Shown here: one piece after another, positions 25,600 through 33,926 of the stretch
How positions within the stretch are numbered: the first letter of the stretch is position 1
How the letters are laid out: the number at the start of each line of letters is the position of its first letter
Assembly (NCBI GenBank): GCA_944377485.1
Contig: CALWFB010000002.1
Span: 80,779 to 121,986, forward strand
DNA length: 41,208 nt
Reading direction: 5' to 3'
From: an uncultured Clostridia bacterium
GTDB lineage: Bacteria > Bacillota > Clostridia > Christensenellales > UBA1242
Translations under genes and position numbers: made by a program
The notes under the pieces: generated by a model
Told to the model about the DNA's origin: nothing
Databases searched by the model: none
What the model saw: only the letters and a program-made list of their open reading frames with translations

Positions 25600-26702
25600 T
25601 ACAAGTTCTCCATAATAGTCAACATCTCAACTATGACATTATTATATTGTTCCACTATATAATTATGATTTTCAATTATGTCTGCACAAATTTTTTCATA
25701 AGTTGTAGCATTCTCATCGTTCGCAATTTTTATATAAACTATTTCGTTGCATGCTTGATTGTAAATTTCATATTCATTATTAATAATTGTTTGCAAATTG
25801 TACAATTCAATAGCCGCTTCATAGAATGCCTGTTTTGAAGTACTAAAATTAATACTTTCACCAATTGATGAGTTAAAATCTCTATCAATTTTGCTAACCT
25901 TTGTTAAATAATCATTAAAGTCAGAACCAACTGTACCAAATCCAGAATTATTTGTAGTTAGTTTTGTAGATAATTCTCCACCCTTAACATACTGTTCAAT
26001 ATAAGATTGTGTTAAATTAGATATTTGCATTTGAATTTTGCTATCTAAATTATTTGTCACTCTTGTAGCATCAAATTCTGTTAAACTAACTGTTGAAAAG
26101 TCCATATTTGAATTTGTTAAAGCATAATTGAAATAGACATCTGCAATTGACCTAGTTAAATTGTATGAAGTTTGAAACAAATCATCATATGAATCAAACA
26201 AATTTTTCAATCTATTCATGCATGTACTATCTAAAATATCATCATTAATATTAAATCTTACAATTTCTGCCACCAAAGAAACATTTGTACTTACATTTCT
26301 TAAAGCATTGTCAAATTCTTGAAGATTGTATTCAATTAAATTACGTTTATTCTTATCAACATCGAGTTCGTTTGTAGAACATCTATCTATATATTCATAT
26401 ACAAAAGAAAGCGAATAATCAAATAGTCTATTATAAAAATTGTTCAAATTATTATAAGGAACAATTGAATTGACCGCATCGGCAAAATATTGTTCCCCTT
26501 GATAAGTGTATATTGAATAATCAAATTCAATTCTATTATCACTAGTCAAATTGACATTTTCGTACCTAGTGCCGATTTCTCGAAAATCAGATGATAAATT
26601 AGCCAGTTGATATCCATCACTTTCACCACATGCACTAAAAACTAATGCTCCTGGTATCAAGAGCAAACATAATAATAGACATAAAAAACTCTTTTTTTTC
26701 AT
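25599..26702 (-). CDS. Lipoprotein of unknown function
   Basis: A 367-residue lipoprotein: signal MKKKSFLCLLLCLLL, lipobox FSAC with Cys25, then an almost entirely helical Asn/Asp/Ser-rich domain with repeated Tyr-Asn blocks. I recognise no family. It is translationally coupled to gltX downstream (TAATG), and its start touches the stop of the upstream membrane protein gene. The pairing of a lipoprotein with a single-TM protein of similar helical, Asn-rich make-up (26702-27565) suggests a surface complex. gltX may simply be the co-transcribed housekeeping neighbour. Confidence 0.68.
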   Translation of the reverse strand: MKKKSFLCLLLCLLLIPGALVFSACGESDGYQLANLSSDFREIGTRYENVNLTSDNRIEFDYSIYTYQGEQYFADAVNSIVPYNNLNNFYNRLFDYSLSFVYEYIDRCSTNELDVDKNKRNLIEYNLQEFDNALRNVSTNVSLVAEIVRFNINDDILDSTCMNRLKNLFDSYDDLFQTSYNLTRSIADVYFNYALTNSNMDFSTVSLTEFDATRVTNNLDSKIQMQISNLTQSYIEQYVKGGELSTKLTTNNSGFGTVGSDFNDYLTKVSKIDRDFNSSIGESINFSTSKQAFYEAAIELYNLQTIINNEYEIYNQACNEIVYIKIANDENATTYEKICADIIENHNYIVEQYNNVIVEMLTIMENL

Positions 26703-27565
26703 TATCTAATTCCTAAAACTCCTTTAAAATAGTAAACTGCTTTTTCCAAACTCGAAGAACTATCAGTGATATTTACTATATTGCTGACATTCTGAGCTAA
26801 ATCACTTGCAAATTGAGATTTGTTGCAATTTTCATAATTATTGATAAAGTTATTATTCAAATGTGAGAAACTATCACCTTCTCCGCTTGAAACAATGTAT
26901 CCATTTTTAAAATTCACATACTGATTGACAATATTGATATTGTTTGAATCCGTCACATGTCTTAATCCGGACACATCTGTCACTAAGTCTGAAAATGTGT
27001 CGATACAAACATTTGCATACACGTCGATAATTGAAAATTTGACATCTCCATTTTTCACAATATTAGTATTATTCAACTCTGAATTAATACAATTCAACAT
27101 GTCTGAAAAAGTGACAAAGTATCTACTCATCTGTTGATATAAATCATTTGCACCAGTATTACGATTAAATGATGAACTATTTACCTTAATTAAATATTCG
27201 TCCATCATATCATCGGCAACTCTTTGCTCGCTAGAAACCTTATCTAACTGCTCAACTATTAAATGCTCATCAAGTTCGTATTCTTTTGCATTAATTAAAT
27301 GATAATTTAAATTGATGGCAATTTCTTCAAGTTTATCATTAGTGTCAATTATTAAATCAAATCTATTATCAGTATAAGTGGCAATATGCTCTAATTTTGC
27401 ATCGAACTCATCTTTCTGACCACCATAAATAAATGAACTGAATTCATTAAATGCATTGACATTTGCTCGAATATGCGAATAAAAGAAATAGCATGTGCCC
27501 CCAATCGCCGCTGCGATTATCAGCACTAACAATAAAACTTTCGTCACTTTCCATAATTTCTTCAT
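26702..27565 (-). CDS. Single-TM extracytoplasmic helical protein
   Basis: A 287-residue protein. The start is placed at ATG 27565 (MKKLWKVTKVLL), since upstream in-frame codons lie within or beyond the promoter. One membrane segment (about 9-30), then an Asn-rich helical domain (DRFDLIIDTND, DLYQQMSRYFVTFSDML). No family recognised. There is no ribosome site: a consensus TTGACA-17-TATAAT promoter ends exactly 6 nt before the ATG, which predicts a leaderless mRNA. It is the first gene of a three-gene unit with the lipoprotein and gltX. Confidence 0.66.
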   Translation of the reverse strand: MKKLWKVTKVLLLVLIIAAAIGGTCYFFYSHIRANVNAFNEFSSFIYGGQKDEFDAKLEHIATYTDNRFDLIIDTNDKLEEIAINLNYHLINAKEYELDEHLIVEQLDKVSSEQRVADDMMDEYLIKVNSSSFNRNTGANDLYQQMSRYFVTFSDMLNCINSELNNTNIVKNGDVKFSIIDVYANVCIDTFSDLVTDVSGLRHVTDSNNINIVNQYVNFKNGYIVSSGEGDSFSHLNNNFINNYENCNKSQFASDLAQNVSNIVNITDSSSSLEKAVYYFKGVLGIR

Positions 27566-27571
27566 AAAACT

Positions 27572-27600
27572 ATTATAATATTTTACAGTTTTAATGTCAA
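27572..27600 (-). promoter_or_regulatory. Consensus promoter ending 6 nt before ATG (predicted leaderless)
   Basis: Perfect TTGACA (27595-27600), 17-nt spacer and perfect TATAAT (27572-27577) on the reverse strand; the -10 box lies exactly 6 nt before ATG 27565. It drives the 27565-23938 operon that ends with gltX. Confidence 0.78.
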
Positions 27601-27740
27601 TAAGATTTAGAATTAAAATTCTTGCATTTAATTTATGTTCATAATATGAAAACATTTATAATAATTTCAATTTTTTTATTTTTAATAGAGGAAAAATTGA
27701 CTGCAAATCCAAGTTAAAGCATAAATATATTAATATTTAA

Positions 27741-27769
27741 TTGTAAAAACCAAAGCAATTTGATATAAT
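27741..27769 (+). promoter_or_regulatory. Promoter ending 6 nt before ATG (predicted leaderless)
   Basis: TTGTAA (27741-27746), 17-nt spacer and perfect TATAAT (27764-27769), then exactly 6 nt to ATG 27776. No ribosome site is present. Confidence 0.7.
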
Positions 27770-27775
27770 AAAAAC

Positions 27776-28504
27776 ATGAAAAATATATTGATTACAGGTG
27801 CCAGTGGAGATATTGGGAGCGACATTGCAAGAAAATTTGCACAAAATGATAATCGTTTAATCTTGGTCTATAATAATAGTAAAAAGACGATTGACAATCT
27901 ATTAGATGAGTTGATGGATAAGTGTGAGCTCGTTTCGTACAAATGTGATTTATCCGATGAAGAGTTAATCAATGCGATGATTGATGATATTATTAAAAAA
28001 TACAAACATATAGATTATTTGATTAATGTAGCAGGAGTATCCTTAATTAAACAAATTCAAGATGTCAGCATTGATGATTATAACTACATTTTTGATAATA
28101 ATGTAAAGAGTATAATATTCCTTACAAAACATGTTTCAAAATATATGATAAAAGAACATTTTGGAAAAATTATCAATATTTCTTCAATTTGGGGAAAAGT
28201 GGGAGCAAGCATGGAAAGCATCTATTCTGCTAGCAAAGGTGCAATTAATAGTTTCACTCTTGCACTTGCAAAAGAATTAGGTTATAGCAATATAACTGTA
28301 AATGCCATTTGTCCTGGATTAATTGAAGGTAAAATGAATTCATTTTTATCTGAAAATGAAAAACAAACCCTAATTGACAATACTCCGATTTCAAGAATTG
28401 GCACAGGATTAGATGTCGCAAATTTATGTGAATTTTTATGTAGTGAAAAAGCAAATTTCATTACTGGTCAAATTATAACTGTTGATGGTGGTTTTACATT
28501 ATAG
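27776..28504 (+). CDS. SDR-family NAD(P)-dependent reductase
   Basis: A 242-residue classical short-chain dehydrogenase/reductase. The cofactor loop TGASGDIG is at residues 7-14, NVAG lies near 88, the catalytic Ser is in NISSIWG, and the catalytic Tyr/Lys in YSASKGA (about 153-159). The C-terminal GGFTL ending matches FabG-like enzymes. It may be a 3-oxoacyl-ACP reductase-like enzyme or a YmfI-type EF-P 5-aminopentanone reductase; sequence alone does not decide. It is monocistronic, has a predicted leaderless start, and ends before a bidirectional terminator. Confidence 0.85.
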   Translation: MKNILITGASGDIGSDIARKFAQNDNRLILVYNNSKKTIDNLLDELMDKCELVSYKCDLSDEELINAMIDDIIKKYKHIDYLINVAGVSLIKQIQDVSIDDYNYIFDNNVKSIIFLTKHVSKYMIKEHFGKIINISSIWGKVGASMESIYSASKGAINSFTLALAKELGYSNITVNAICPGLIEGKMNSFLSENEKQTLIDNTPISRIGTGLDVANLCEFLCSEKANFITGQIITVDGGFTL

Positions 28505-28605
28505 ATATTTTATATTTTAATTTTTCTATATGATTAAAAAATAATTAAAACCATCAAAATAACAATGAGATTTAATAATTTATAATAAACTTTTATATTT
28601 TAAAC

Positions 28606-28640
28606 AAAAAAATAATCGACCATAAGTCGATTATTTTTAT
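28606..28640. terminator. Bidirectional terminator
   Basis: A 10-bp stem AATAATCGAC/GTCGATTATT with loop CATAA, between the SDR gene and the convergent gene at 28640. Confidence 0.85.
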
Positions 28641-29083
28641 TATTTTATCTCATCTTCAATTTCATCTTCTGCACTTGCGTGTTCAACTAACGCTTCACCC
28701 ACACACCAACTAGCAATTAAATAACCAGTGCTCATCAATGATAATATTGAAATTGATATAAATAGGTTGAAGAAGTCAGTCGCCAAGCCGTCCATACCAG
28801 TATTCATAAAATACAAAATGCATGCCATAATTACTGCTAAAATACTTAGGATATAAATTATAATACCAGATATAAATTTATTTCTATGAGATGTTGTACA
28901 GAATATATCAAATATGGCTACTGCAATTACAACACCTGCCCAGATAAAGTAAATAATTTTTGCCCACATTGCCACGTCTTTTACAATCAATGCATAGATG
29001 AAAAATCCAGCACTGAGAATTGACAAAGCAATTAAAGTATAATAAACAATTGTTGACATTCTTCTCTTATTCTCAATACTCAT
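28640..29083 (-). CDS. Four-TM membrane protein of unknown function
   Basis: A 147-residue protein. AGGAGG lies 7 nt before ATG 29083 (MSIENKRR), so the longer in-frame start at 29119 is rejected. Four hydrophobic segments are visible (about 10-30, 40-60, 68-90, 103-127), followed by an acidic cytoplasmic tail (HASAEDEIEDEIK). No family recognised. Its start lies 116 bp after the stop of the Ca2+-ATPase-like gene on the same strand; it has its own ribosome site, so joint expression is possible but not shown. Confidence 0.6.
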   Translation of the reverse strand: MSIENKRRMSTIVYYTLIALSILSAGFFIYALIVKDVAMWAKIIYFIWAGVVIAVAIFDIFCTTSHRNKFISGIIIYILSILAVIMACILYFMNTGMDGLATDFFNLFISISILSLMSTGYLIASWCVGEALVEHASAEDEIEDEIK

Positions 29084-29199
29084 ACTGCCTCCTATGAGTA
29101 TTTTTATCATAATGTTCACTTTTATTCATTTTTTAATTTATTAAATAATCTAATTAATTAAATATTATTATCTCTTCTTGTAAATCAATATACGTTTTA

Positions 29200-31833
29200 T
29201 TAAAATTTAGAAATCGACATTTTCCCAACTCTAATTTTTTTGTTTCCAAATCTTTTATTTTCCAATATTAACTTGAATAATTCGCATAAAGGAATAATTA
29301 TAATAGAAGCGATGATTACAACAATCCATTGTGATAGATTTAAGAATTCTAAACCAAATAACGGATACATAAATGGAACACATGAGACAATTAAGTTAAT
29401 AGCGAGAGTAATCAAAAAGCAAATATTAAAAGCCTTGTTATCTACAAGATTTTTTTCAAAAATGCTAGAATTTGTTTTACAATTAATACTATGCAGTAAT
29501 TGCATGAATATTATCGTAAAGAACACCATACTGCTAGCAACATCTGGCGAATAACATTTTATACCCACCACATATACAACCATGACAATCAGCGTTTGCA
29601 AAATTGATTGATAAATTATTGCCACTCCAACTTTACCTCCAAATAGTCCTGAATTGCTGTCCCTAGGAGGTGCTTGCATAACTACTTTTTCAACTTTTTC
29701 CAAACCTAGCGCAAATGCTGGCAAACTGTCTGTCACAAGATTGATAAATAACATTTGTGCAGGCAAAAGGAATGTATATTCTGGGAAGAAAATCAATGCA
29801 ATTAACATTCCAAACACTTCTACGCAATTAGTAGAAATCAAAAATTGCAATGCCTTTTGAATATTACTATAAACCTTTCTTCCTTCTTCTACCGCCACCA
29901 CTATTGATGCAAAATTATCATCAGTCACAACCATATCAGCAACATTTTTTACTACATCTGTGCCAGATTTTCCCATTCCAACACCGATATCCGCAATTTT
30001 AAGACTCGGAGCATCATTTACACCATCACCTGTCATTGCCACAATTTTTTTCAATCCCTTCAATGCTTTTACTATTCTTACTTTATGTTCTGGACTGACA
30101 CGAGCATAGACTGTATATTGATGGCAAACTTTTCTTAATTCTTTATCTGTCAGTTTATCCAATTCATCGCCTGTTATCACTTGATGAATATTATCCGCTA
30201 TATTTAGTTCTTTTGCAATCGCAAAGGCTGTACGTTTATGGTCTCCCGTTATCATTACAGGTTTTAACCCTGCTTTAAAGCATTTTTCTATGCTTGCCTT
30301 TACTTCGGGTCTTGGGTTGTCCATCATACCAGCTAGTCCTAAGAAAACCATCTCTTCTTCCAACTCATCATTTGGATTAAATGTGGCAAAATCTTTATAT
30401 GAAAATGCCATTACTCGTAGTGCTTTATCCGTCATTTCATCGTTTACTTTTTTTATATTATCTTTTATCTCATTTGTTAATGGAAGAATTTTATCATTTA
30501 ATTTAATATATTTACACTTATTTAATAAAATTTCTGGTGCACCTTTTGTATAACTTTTAATTCCGTTATCATTGACAATCACAGTCATCATTTTTCGAGT
30601 AGAATTGAATGGTATTTCATGAATAATTTTGTGCTCGACATGTGTTGAATTGCTCAAAGCATATTCGTAAATAGCACACTCTGTTGGCTCTCCTGAAACT
30701 ATTCCATTTTCTAGTTTAGCGTTATTGCACAACATCATGCATTTCATAATATCACTACACACTTCACCCGAATGTAAATTATATTCTCCATCAAAATAAG
30801 TCTTCACTACCTGCATCTTATTTAACGTCAAAGTTCCAGTCTTGTCCGTACAAATTATTTCGCAACTGCCAAGAGTTTCAACCGCATGAAGATGTTTAAT
30901 TATACATTTTCTTTTTGCCAGTTGTTGCACTCCTAATGCTAATATTATTGTTATAACTGCTGGCAAACTTTCTGGAATTGCTGCAACAGCAAGGGCAACA
31001 GAGGTCATTAATGCATCTATAAATCCATTTCCACTGATGAGTTCTATCAATAAGATAACTACACACACTGCCAACACGGCATATGTTATTATTTTACCTA
31101 TTTTATCAATGGATTTTTGTAGTGGTGTAATTTCTTTTTTTGCATTAAAAAGTAGGTTTGCAATTTTACCAAGTTCTGTATCCTTTCCTGTTGCAACGAC
31201 AACTCCAATTGCTTTTCCTCTTGTCAACATACTACCTGAAAAAACCATATTTCTTCTCTCAGCAAGAGGAGTATTTTTACTAAGAACTACATCTGCATTT
31301 TTTTCAACGGGAACACTTTCTCCTGTTAACGAACTTTCGTCTGCGGACAGATTGTTAGTCTCTATCAATCTGATATCTGCCTGCGCCACATTGCCTGCTT
31401 CCAATTCAACTATGTCACCTACAACCAATTCGGTACTATCAATATTGATGATAACCCCGTTCCGTACTACTTTTACTATTGTTTTTGAATATTTATTCAA
31501 ATCATCAAGACATGCCTGTGCTTTATTTTCTTGGAATACTCCAATCAAAGCATTCATAACTACGATAAATAATATTACAAAGCCTTCAAACAAATCGGCA
31601 TACTCTTTATTGACTATTGCGATTACTAATGAAACAATGGCAGATAATAGCAATATACCAACCATAATATTCAAAAACTGCTTGAAAAAACTTTTTAAAA
31701 ACGATTGTTTTTTTTCTCTTTCCATTTCGTTTTTGCCATACTTCTTCAATCTTTTTTGTGCCTCAATTGGACTCAAACCATTGAGAGTACTTTCCAATTT
31801 TTCTAGTGCTTTATTTGAATTAACATAATACAT
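29200..31833 (-). CDS. Calcium-transporting-type P-type ATPase
   Basis: An integral membrane P2-type cation pump (PMCA/SERCA-like), predicted to export Ca2+ or a related divalent cation. I place the start at ATG 31833 (MYYVNSNKALEKLE), which gives 877 residues; a longer frame reaches 31902. TGES dephosphorylation motif (170-173), ion-site motif PESLP (287-291), phosphorylation site DKTGTLT with Asp330, hinge TGDGVNDAPSLK further on, and ten TM segments in the usual 2+2+6 layout. The N-terminus (NGLSPIEAQKRLKKYGKNE) matches the cation-ATPase N domain. No ribosome site precedes the start. It is divergent from rel. Metal specificity cannot be read with certainty; Ca2+ or Mn2+ are the likely ones. 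Confidence 0.93.
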   Translation of the reverse strand: MYYVNSNKALEKLESTLNGLSPIEAQKRLKKYGKNEMEREKKQSFLKSFFKQFLNIMVGILLLSAIVSLVIAIVNKEYADLFEGFVILFIVVMNALIGVFQENKAQACLDDLNKYSKTIVKVVRNGVIINIDSTELVVGDIVELEAGNVAQADIRLIETNNLSADESSLTGESVPVEKNADVVLSKNTPLAERRNMVFSGSMLTRGKAIGVVVATGKDTELGKIANLLFNAKKEITPLQKSIDKIGKIITYAVLAVCVVILLIELISGNGFIDALMTSVALAVAAIPESLPAVITIILALGVQQLAKRKCIIKHLHAVETLGSCEIICTDKTGTLTLNKMQVVKTYFDGEYNLHSGEVCSDIMKCMMLCNNAKLENGIVSGEPTECAIYEYALSNSTHVEHKIIHEIPFNSTRKMMTVIVNDNGIKSYTKGAPEILLNKCKYIKLNDKILPLTNEIKDNIKKVNDEMTDKALRVMAFSYKDFATFNPNDELEEEMVFLGLAGMMDNPRPEVKASIEKCFKAGLKPVMITGDHKRTAFAIAKELNIADNIHQVITGDELDKLTDKELRKVCHQYTVYARVSPEHKVRIVKALKGLKKIVAMTGDGVNDAPSLKIADIGVGMGKSGTDVVKNVADMVVTDDNFASIVVAVEEGRKVYSNIQKALQFLISTNCVEVFGMLIALIFFPEYTFLLPAQMLFINLVTDSLPAFALGLEKVEKVVMQAPPRDSNSGLFGGKVGVAIIYQSILQTLIVMVVYVVGIKCYSPDVASSMVFFTIIFMQLLHSINCKTNSSIFEKNLVDNKAFNICFLITLAINLIVSCVPFMYPLFGLEFLNLSQWIVVIIASIIIIPLCELFKLILENKRFGNKKIRVGKMSISKF

Positions 31834-31933
31834 ATAAAATAATGTATTAAAAATTTTAAATAAATAGAACTTATCCAAATTTAAACCAATAAATAAATAC
31901 ACGCAACAAGTTTTAACAAAAATACTAAAAAAT

Positions 31934-31962
31934 TTGTAATTTAAAAATTTATATGTTATTAT
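31934..31962 (+). promoter_or_regulatory. Promoter of rel
   Basis: TTGTAA (31934-31939), a 17-nt spacer and TATTAT (31957-31962). The start codon is 15 nt downstream of the -10 box, so the predicted 5' leader is only about 9 nt and lacks a ribosome site. Confidence 0.6.
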
Positions 31963-31977
31963 ATTTTTAGAGTATAT

Positions 31978-33828
31978 ATGAAAGAAGAAATAATTAAAAT
32001 CAAAAGCGAAGTGAAATTTGACACTCGCAAATTAAATGAATTAGAAAAAATACTGGCAGATATGGGATTAAATGAAGATAGTTTACTAGTAGCACTTCTT
32101 TATATTGCTATTAAAAGTGAACAAAAATCTATTGATGAGATATCCACAATCTATTCAGAAAATGTGATTAATACCATTAACATTTTAATAAAATTAGATA
32201 AAATCAACTATTCTCAACAATCAGTTGAAGCTGAAAATATCAGAAAAATGTTTTTTGCTATCACGAAAGATATTCGCACAATTATGCTAAAAATAGCATT
32301 CGTTGTGACCGAACTTAGATTCATAGATGAAGTGGAAGATGAAAAGAAAATTGAACTAGCAAATTCAATTTTTGCTCTTTTTGCCCCATTATCAGCGAGA
32401 TTAGGACTATCTGCTTTCAAAACCGAATTAGAAAATGGCGCCTTTAAAATTCTTGACCCTAAAAAATATGATGAAATTCAAAATGAAGTTGATTCACGTT
32501 TCCACAAACGCCAACCAATTGTAGAGAGATTGAAAACCTTAGTCAATAATTGCATGAAAGATTTAGGAATTACAGGAAGAGTGTATGGAAGGAAAAAACA
32601 TATTTACAGTATCTATAAAAAACTTGCTGACCACCCACTAGACAATATTTATGACTTAATTGCCGTGCGTGCTATTGTAAAGACCATCCCTGAATGTTAT
32701 GCACTTTTAGGAAGGCTTCACACTGTCGTCGAACCTATGCAAAATCGTTTTAAAGACTATATTGCAATCCCAAAACCGAATGGATATCAATCACTTCACA
32801 CTACTGTAATTTTTGAAGGTTTTCCAGTTGAAATACAAATCCGAACGGAAGAGATGCACAAATATGCTGAATACGGTGTGGCAGCACACTGGCTGTATAA
32901 AGAAAAACGTTCAAAACAAGATTCTCTTGACATACGACTTGCTTGGTTAAGACAGATGATGGAAAACGAAAATGTCAGCATTGATGAACTCGCAAAATCA
33001 TTGAGCCAAGATATATATAATAATGAAATTTTCGTTCAAACTCCAAAAGGAAAAGTCATTTATTTGCCATCTGGCTCCACACCTATTGATTTTGCGTATG
33101 CAATTCATAGTGAGGTTGGAAACAAATGTGTAGGCGCAAAAATTAATGGCAAGATGTCAACAGTTAATAGTCCACTGAATAATGGTGATGTAGTTGAAAT
33201 CATCACCAATCCAAATTCAAAAGGTCCATCACGAGATTGGTTGAAGATATGCAAGACAAGTGAAGCCCGTAGCAAAATAAATTCCTTTTTCAAAAAGAAC
33301 ATGAAGGAAGAGACAATAAAATTAGGCAAATCTTTACTAGAAAATGCGATTAAAGAAAAAGGATATTCAGTTGCAAAATTGCTGGCAAAGGCTTATTTAG
33401 ATGAAATCTTGGAATATTACAATATGACAGAAATTGATGAATTATATACAAATATTGGCACAAACGCAATTTCTGCAAAATATATTGCAAACAAATTAGC
33501 ATCATCTTATCAAAAACAAATCAAACAAGAAGAAAACACTGACATTCAAGCCACAAAAATCAGTCTATCCACTCCAACAGACAAACAAATTCAACTAAAA
33601 GGTTTAAATAATATCTTAATTAAATTTGCGGGTTGTTGCAAGCCAATGTACGGAGATTCCATAGTGGGTTTTGTGTCTGCTGGACGTGGTGTTATTATTC
33701 ATAGAAGCATTTGTCCTAATCTAAGTTATTTTGATTCAAATCGGATTATTGATGCATATTGGAAACCACAAGAAGAAAAAACTAAATCGACAAAAAAACA
33801 GAAAAAAATTAAAAATACAGCAAACTAA
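31978..33828 (+). CDS. RelA-type ppGpp synthetase with degenerate hydrolase and no ACT domain
   Basis: A 616-residue RelA/SpoT-homologue that makes (p)ppGpp on ribosomes during starvation. The synthetase is intact: YGRKKHIYSIYKK (203-215), YDLIAVRAIV (225-234), RFKDYIAIPKPNGYQSLHTT (257-276, Asp260), VEIQIRT (284-290). A TGS domain (about 350-415) and the zinc-finger CC (553-554, with SICPN at 577-581) follow, and the protein then ends. Compared with bifunctional Rel (about 730) the C-terminal ACT/RRM domain is missing. The N-terminal HD hydrolase fold is there but its key residues are replaced: the HD pair is Y42-I43, the ED pair K46-S47, and the Asp of the KLADRLHNMR segment is F108. It should make but not break down ppGpp. 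It has its own promoter and terminator. Confidence 0.92.
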   Translation: MKEEIIKIKSEVKFDTRKLNELEKILADMGLNEDSLLVALLYIAIKSEQKSIDEISTIYSENVINTINILIKLDKINYSQQSVEAENIRKMFFAITKDIRTIMLKIAFVVTELRFIDEVEDEKKIELANSIFALFAPLSARLGLSAFKTELENGAFKILDPKKYDEIQNEVDSRFHKRQPIVERLKTLVNNCMKDLGITGRVYGRKKHIYSIYKKLADHPLDNIYDLIAVRAIVKTIPECYALLGRLHTVVEPMQNRFKDYIAIPKPNGYQSLHTTVIFEGFPVEIQIRTEEMHKYAEYGVAAHWLYKEKRSKQDSLDIRLAWLRQMMENENVSIDELAKSLSQDIYNNEIFVQTPKGKVIYLPSGSTPIDFAYAIHSEVGNKCVGAKINGKMSTVNSPLNNGDVVEIITNPNSKGPSRDWLKICKTSEARSKINSFFKKNMKEETIKLGKSLLENAIKEKGYSVAKLLAKAYLDEILEYYNMTEIDELYTNIGTNAISAKYIANKLASSYQKQIKQEENTDIQATKISLSTPTDKQIQLKGLNNILIKFAGCCKPMYGDSIVGFVSAGRGVIIHRSICPNLSYFDSNRIIDAYWKPQEEKTKSTKKQKKIKNTAN

Positions 33829-33841
33829 TTGCTGTTTTTTA
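33811..33841 (+). terminator. Intrinsic terminator overlapping the rel stop
   Basis: Stem ACAGCAA/TTGCTGT with loop ACTAA and six T. The stem overlaps the last codons and stop of rel. Confidence 0.8.
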
Positions 33842-33869
33842 ATAATTTGACAAATTTTTAGCATTTTAT

Positions 33870-33898
33870 TTGTTATTCATTTAAAATTTAGTTATAAT
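33870..33898 (+). promoter_or_regulatory. Promoter of the glycolipid cluster
   Basis: TTGTTA (33870-33875), 17-nt spacer and perfect TATAAT (33893-33898), then AGGAG before ATG 33927. Confidence 0.68.
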
Positions 33899-33926
33899 AT
33901 TTTTAAATAGATTACTTAGGAGAATT

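Noticed and set aside
31037..31828. 263-residue open frame on the plus strand
   Set aside because: It lies entirely opposite the P-type ATPase gene, which has full motifs; no ribosome site. A shadow of the real gene.
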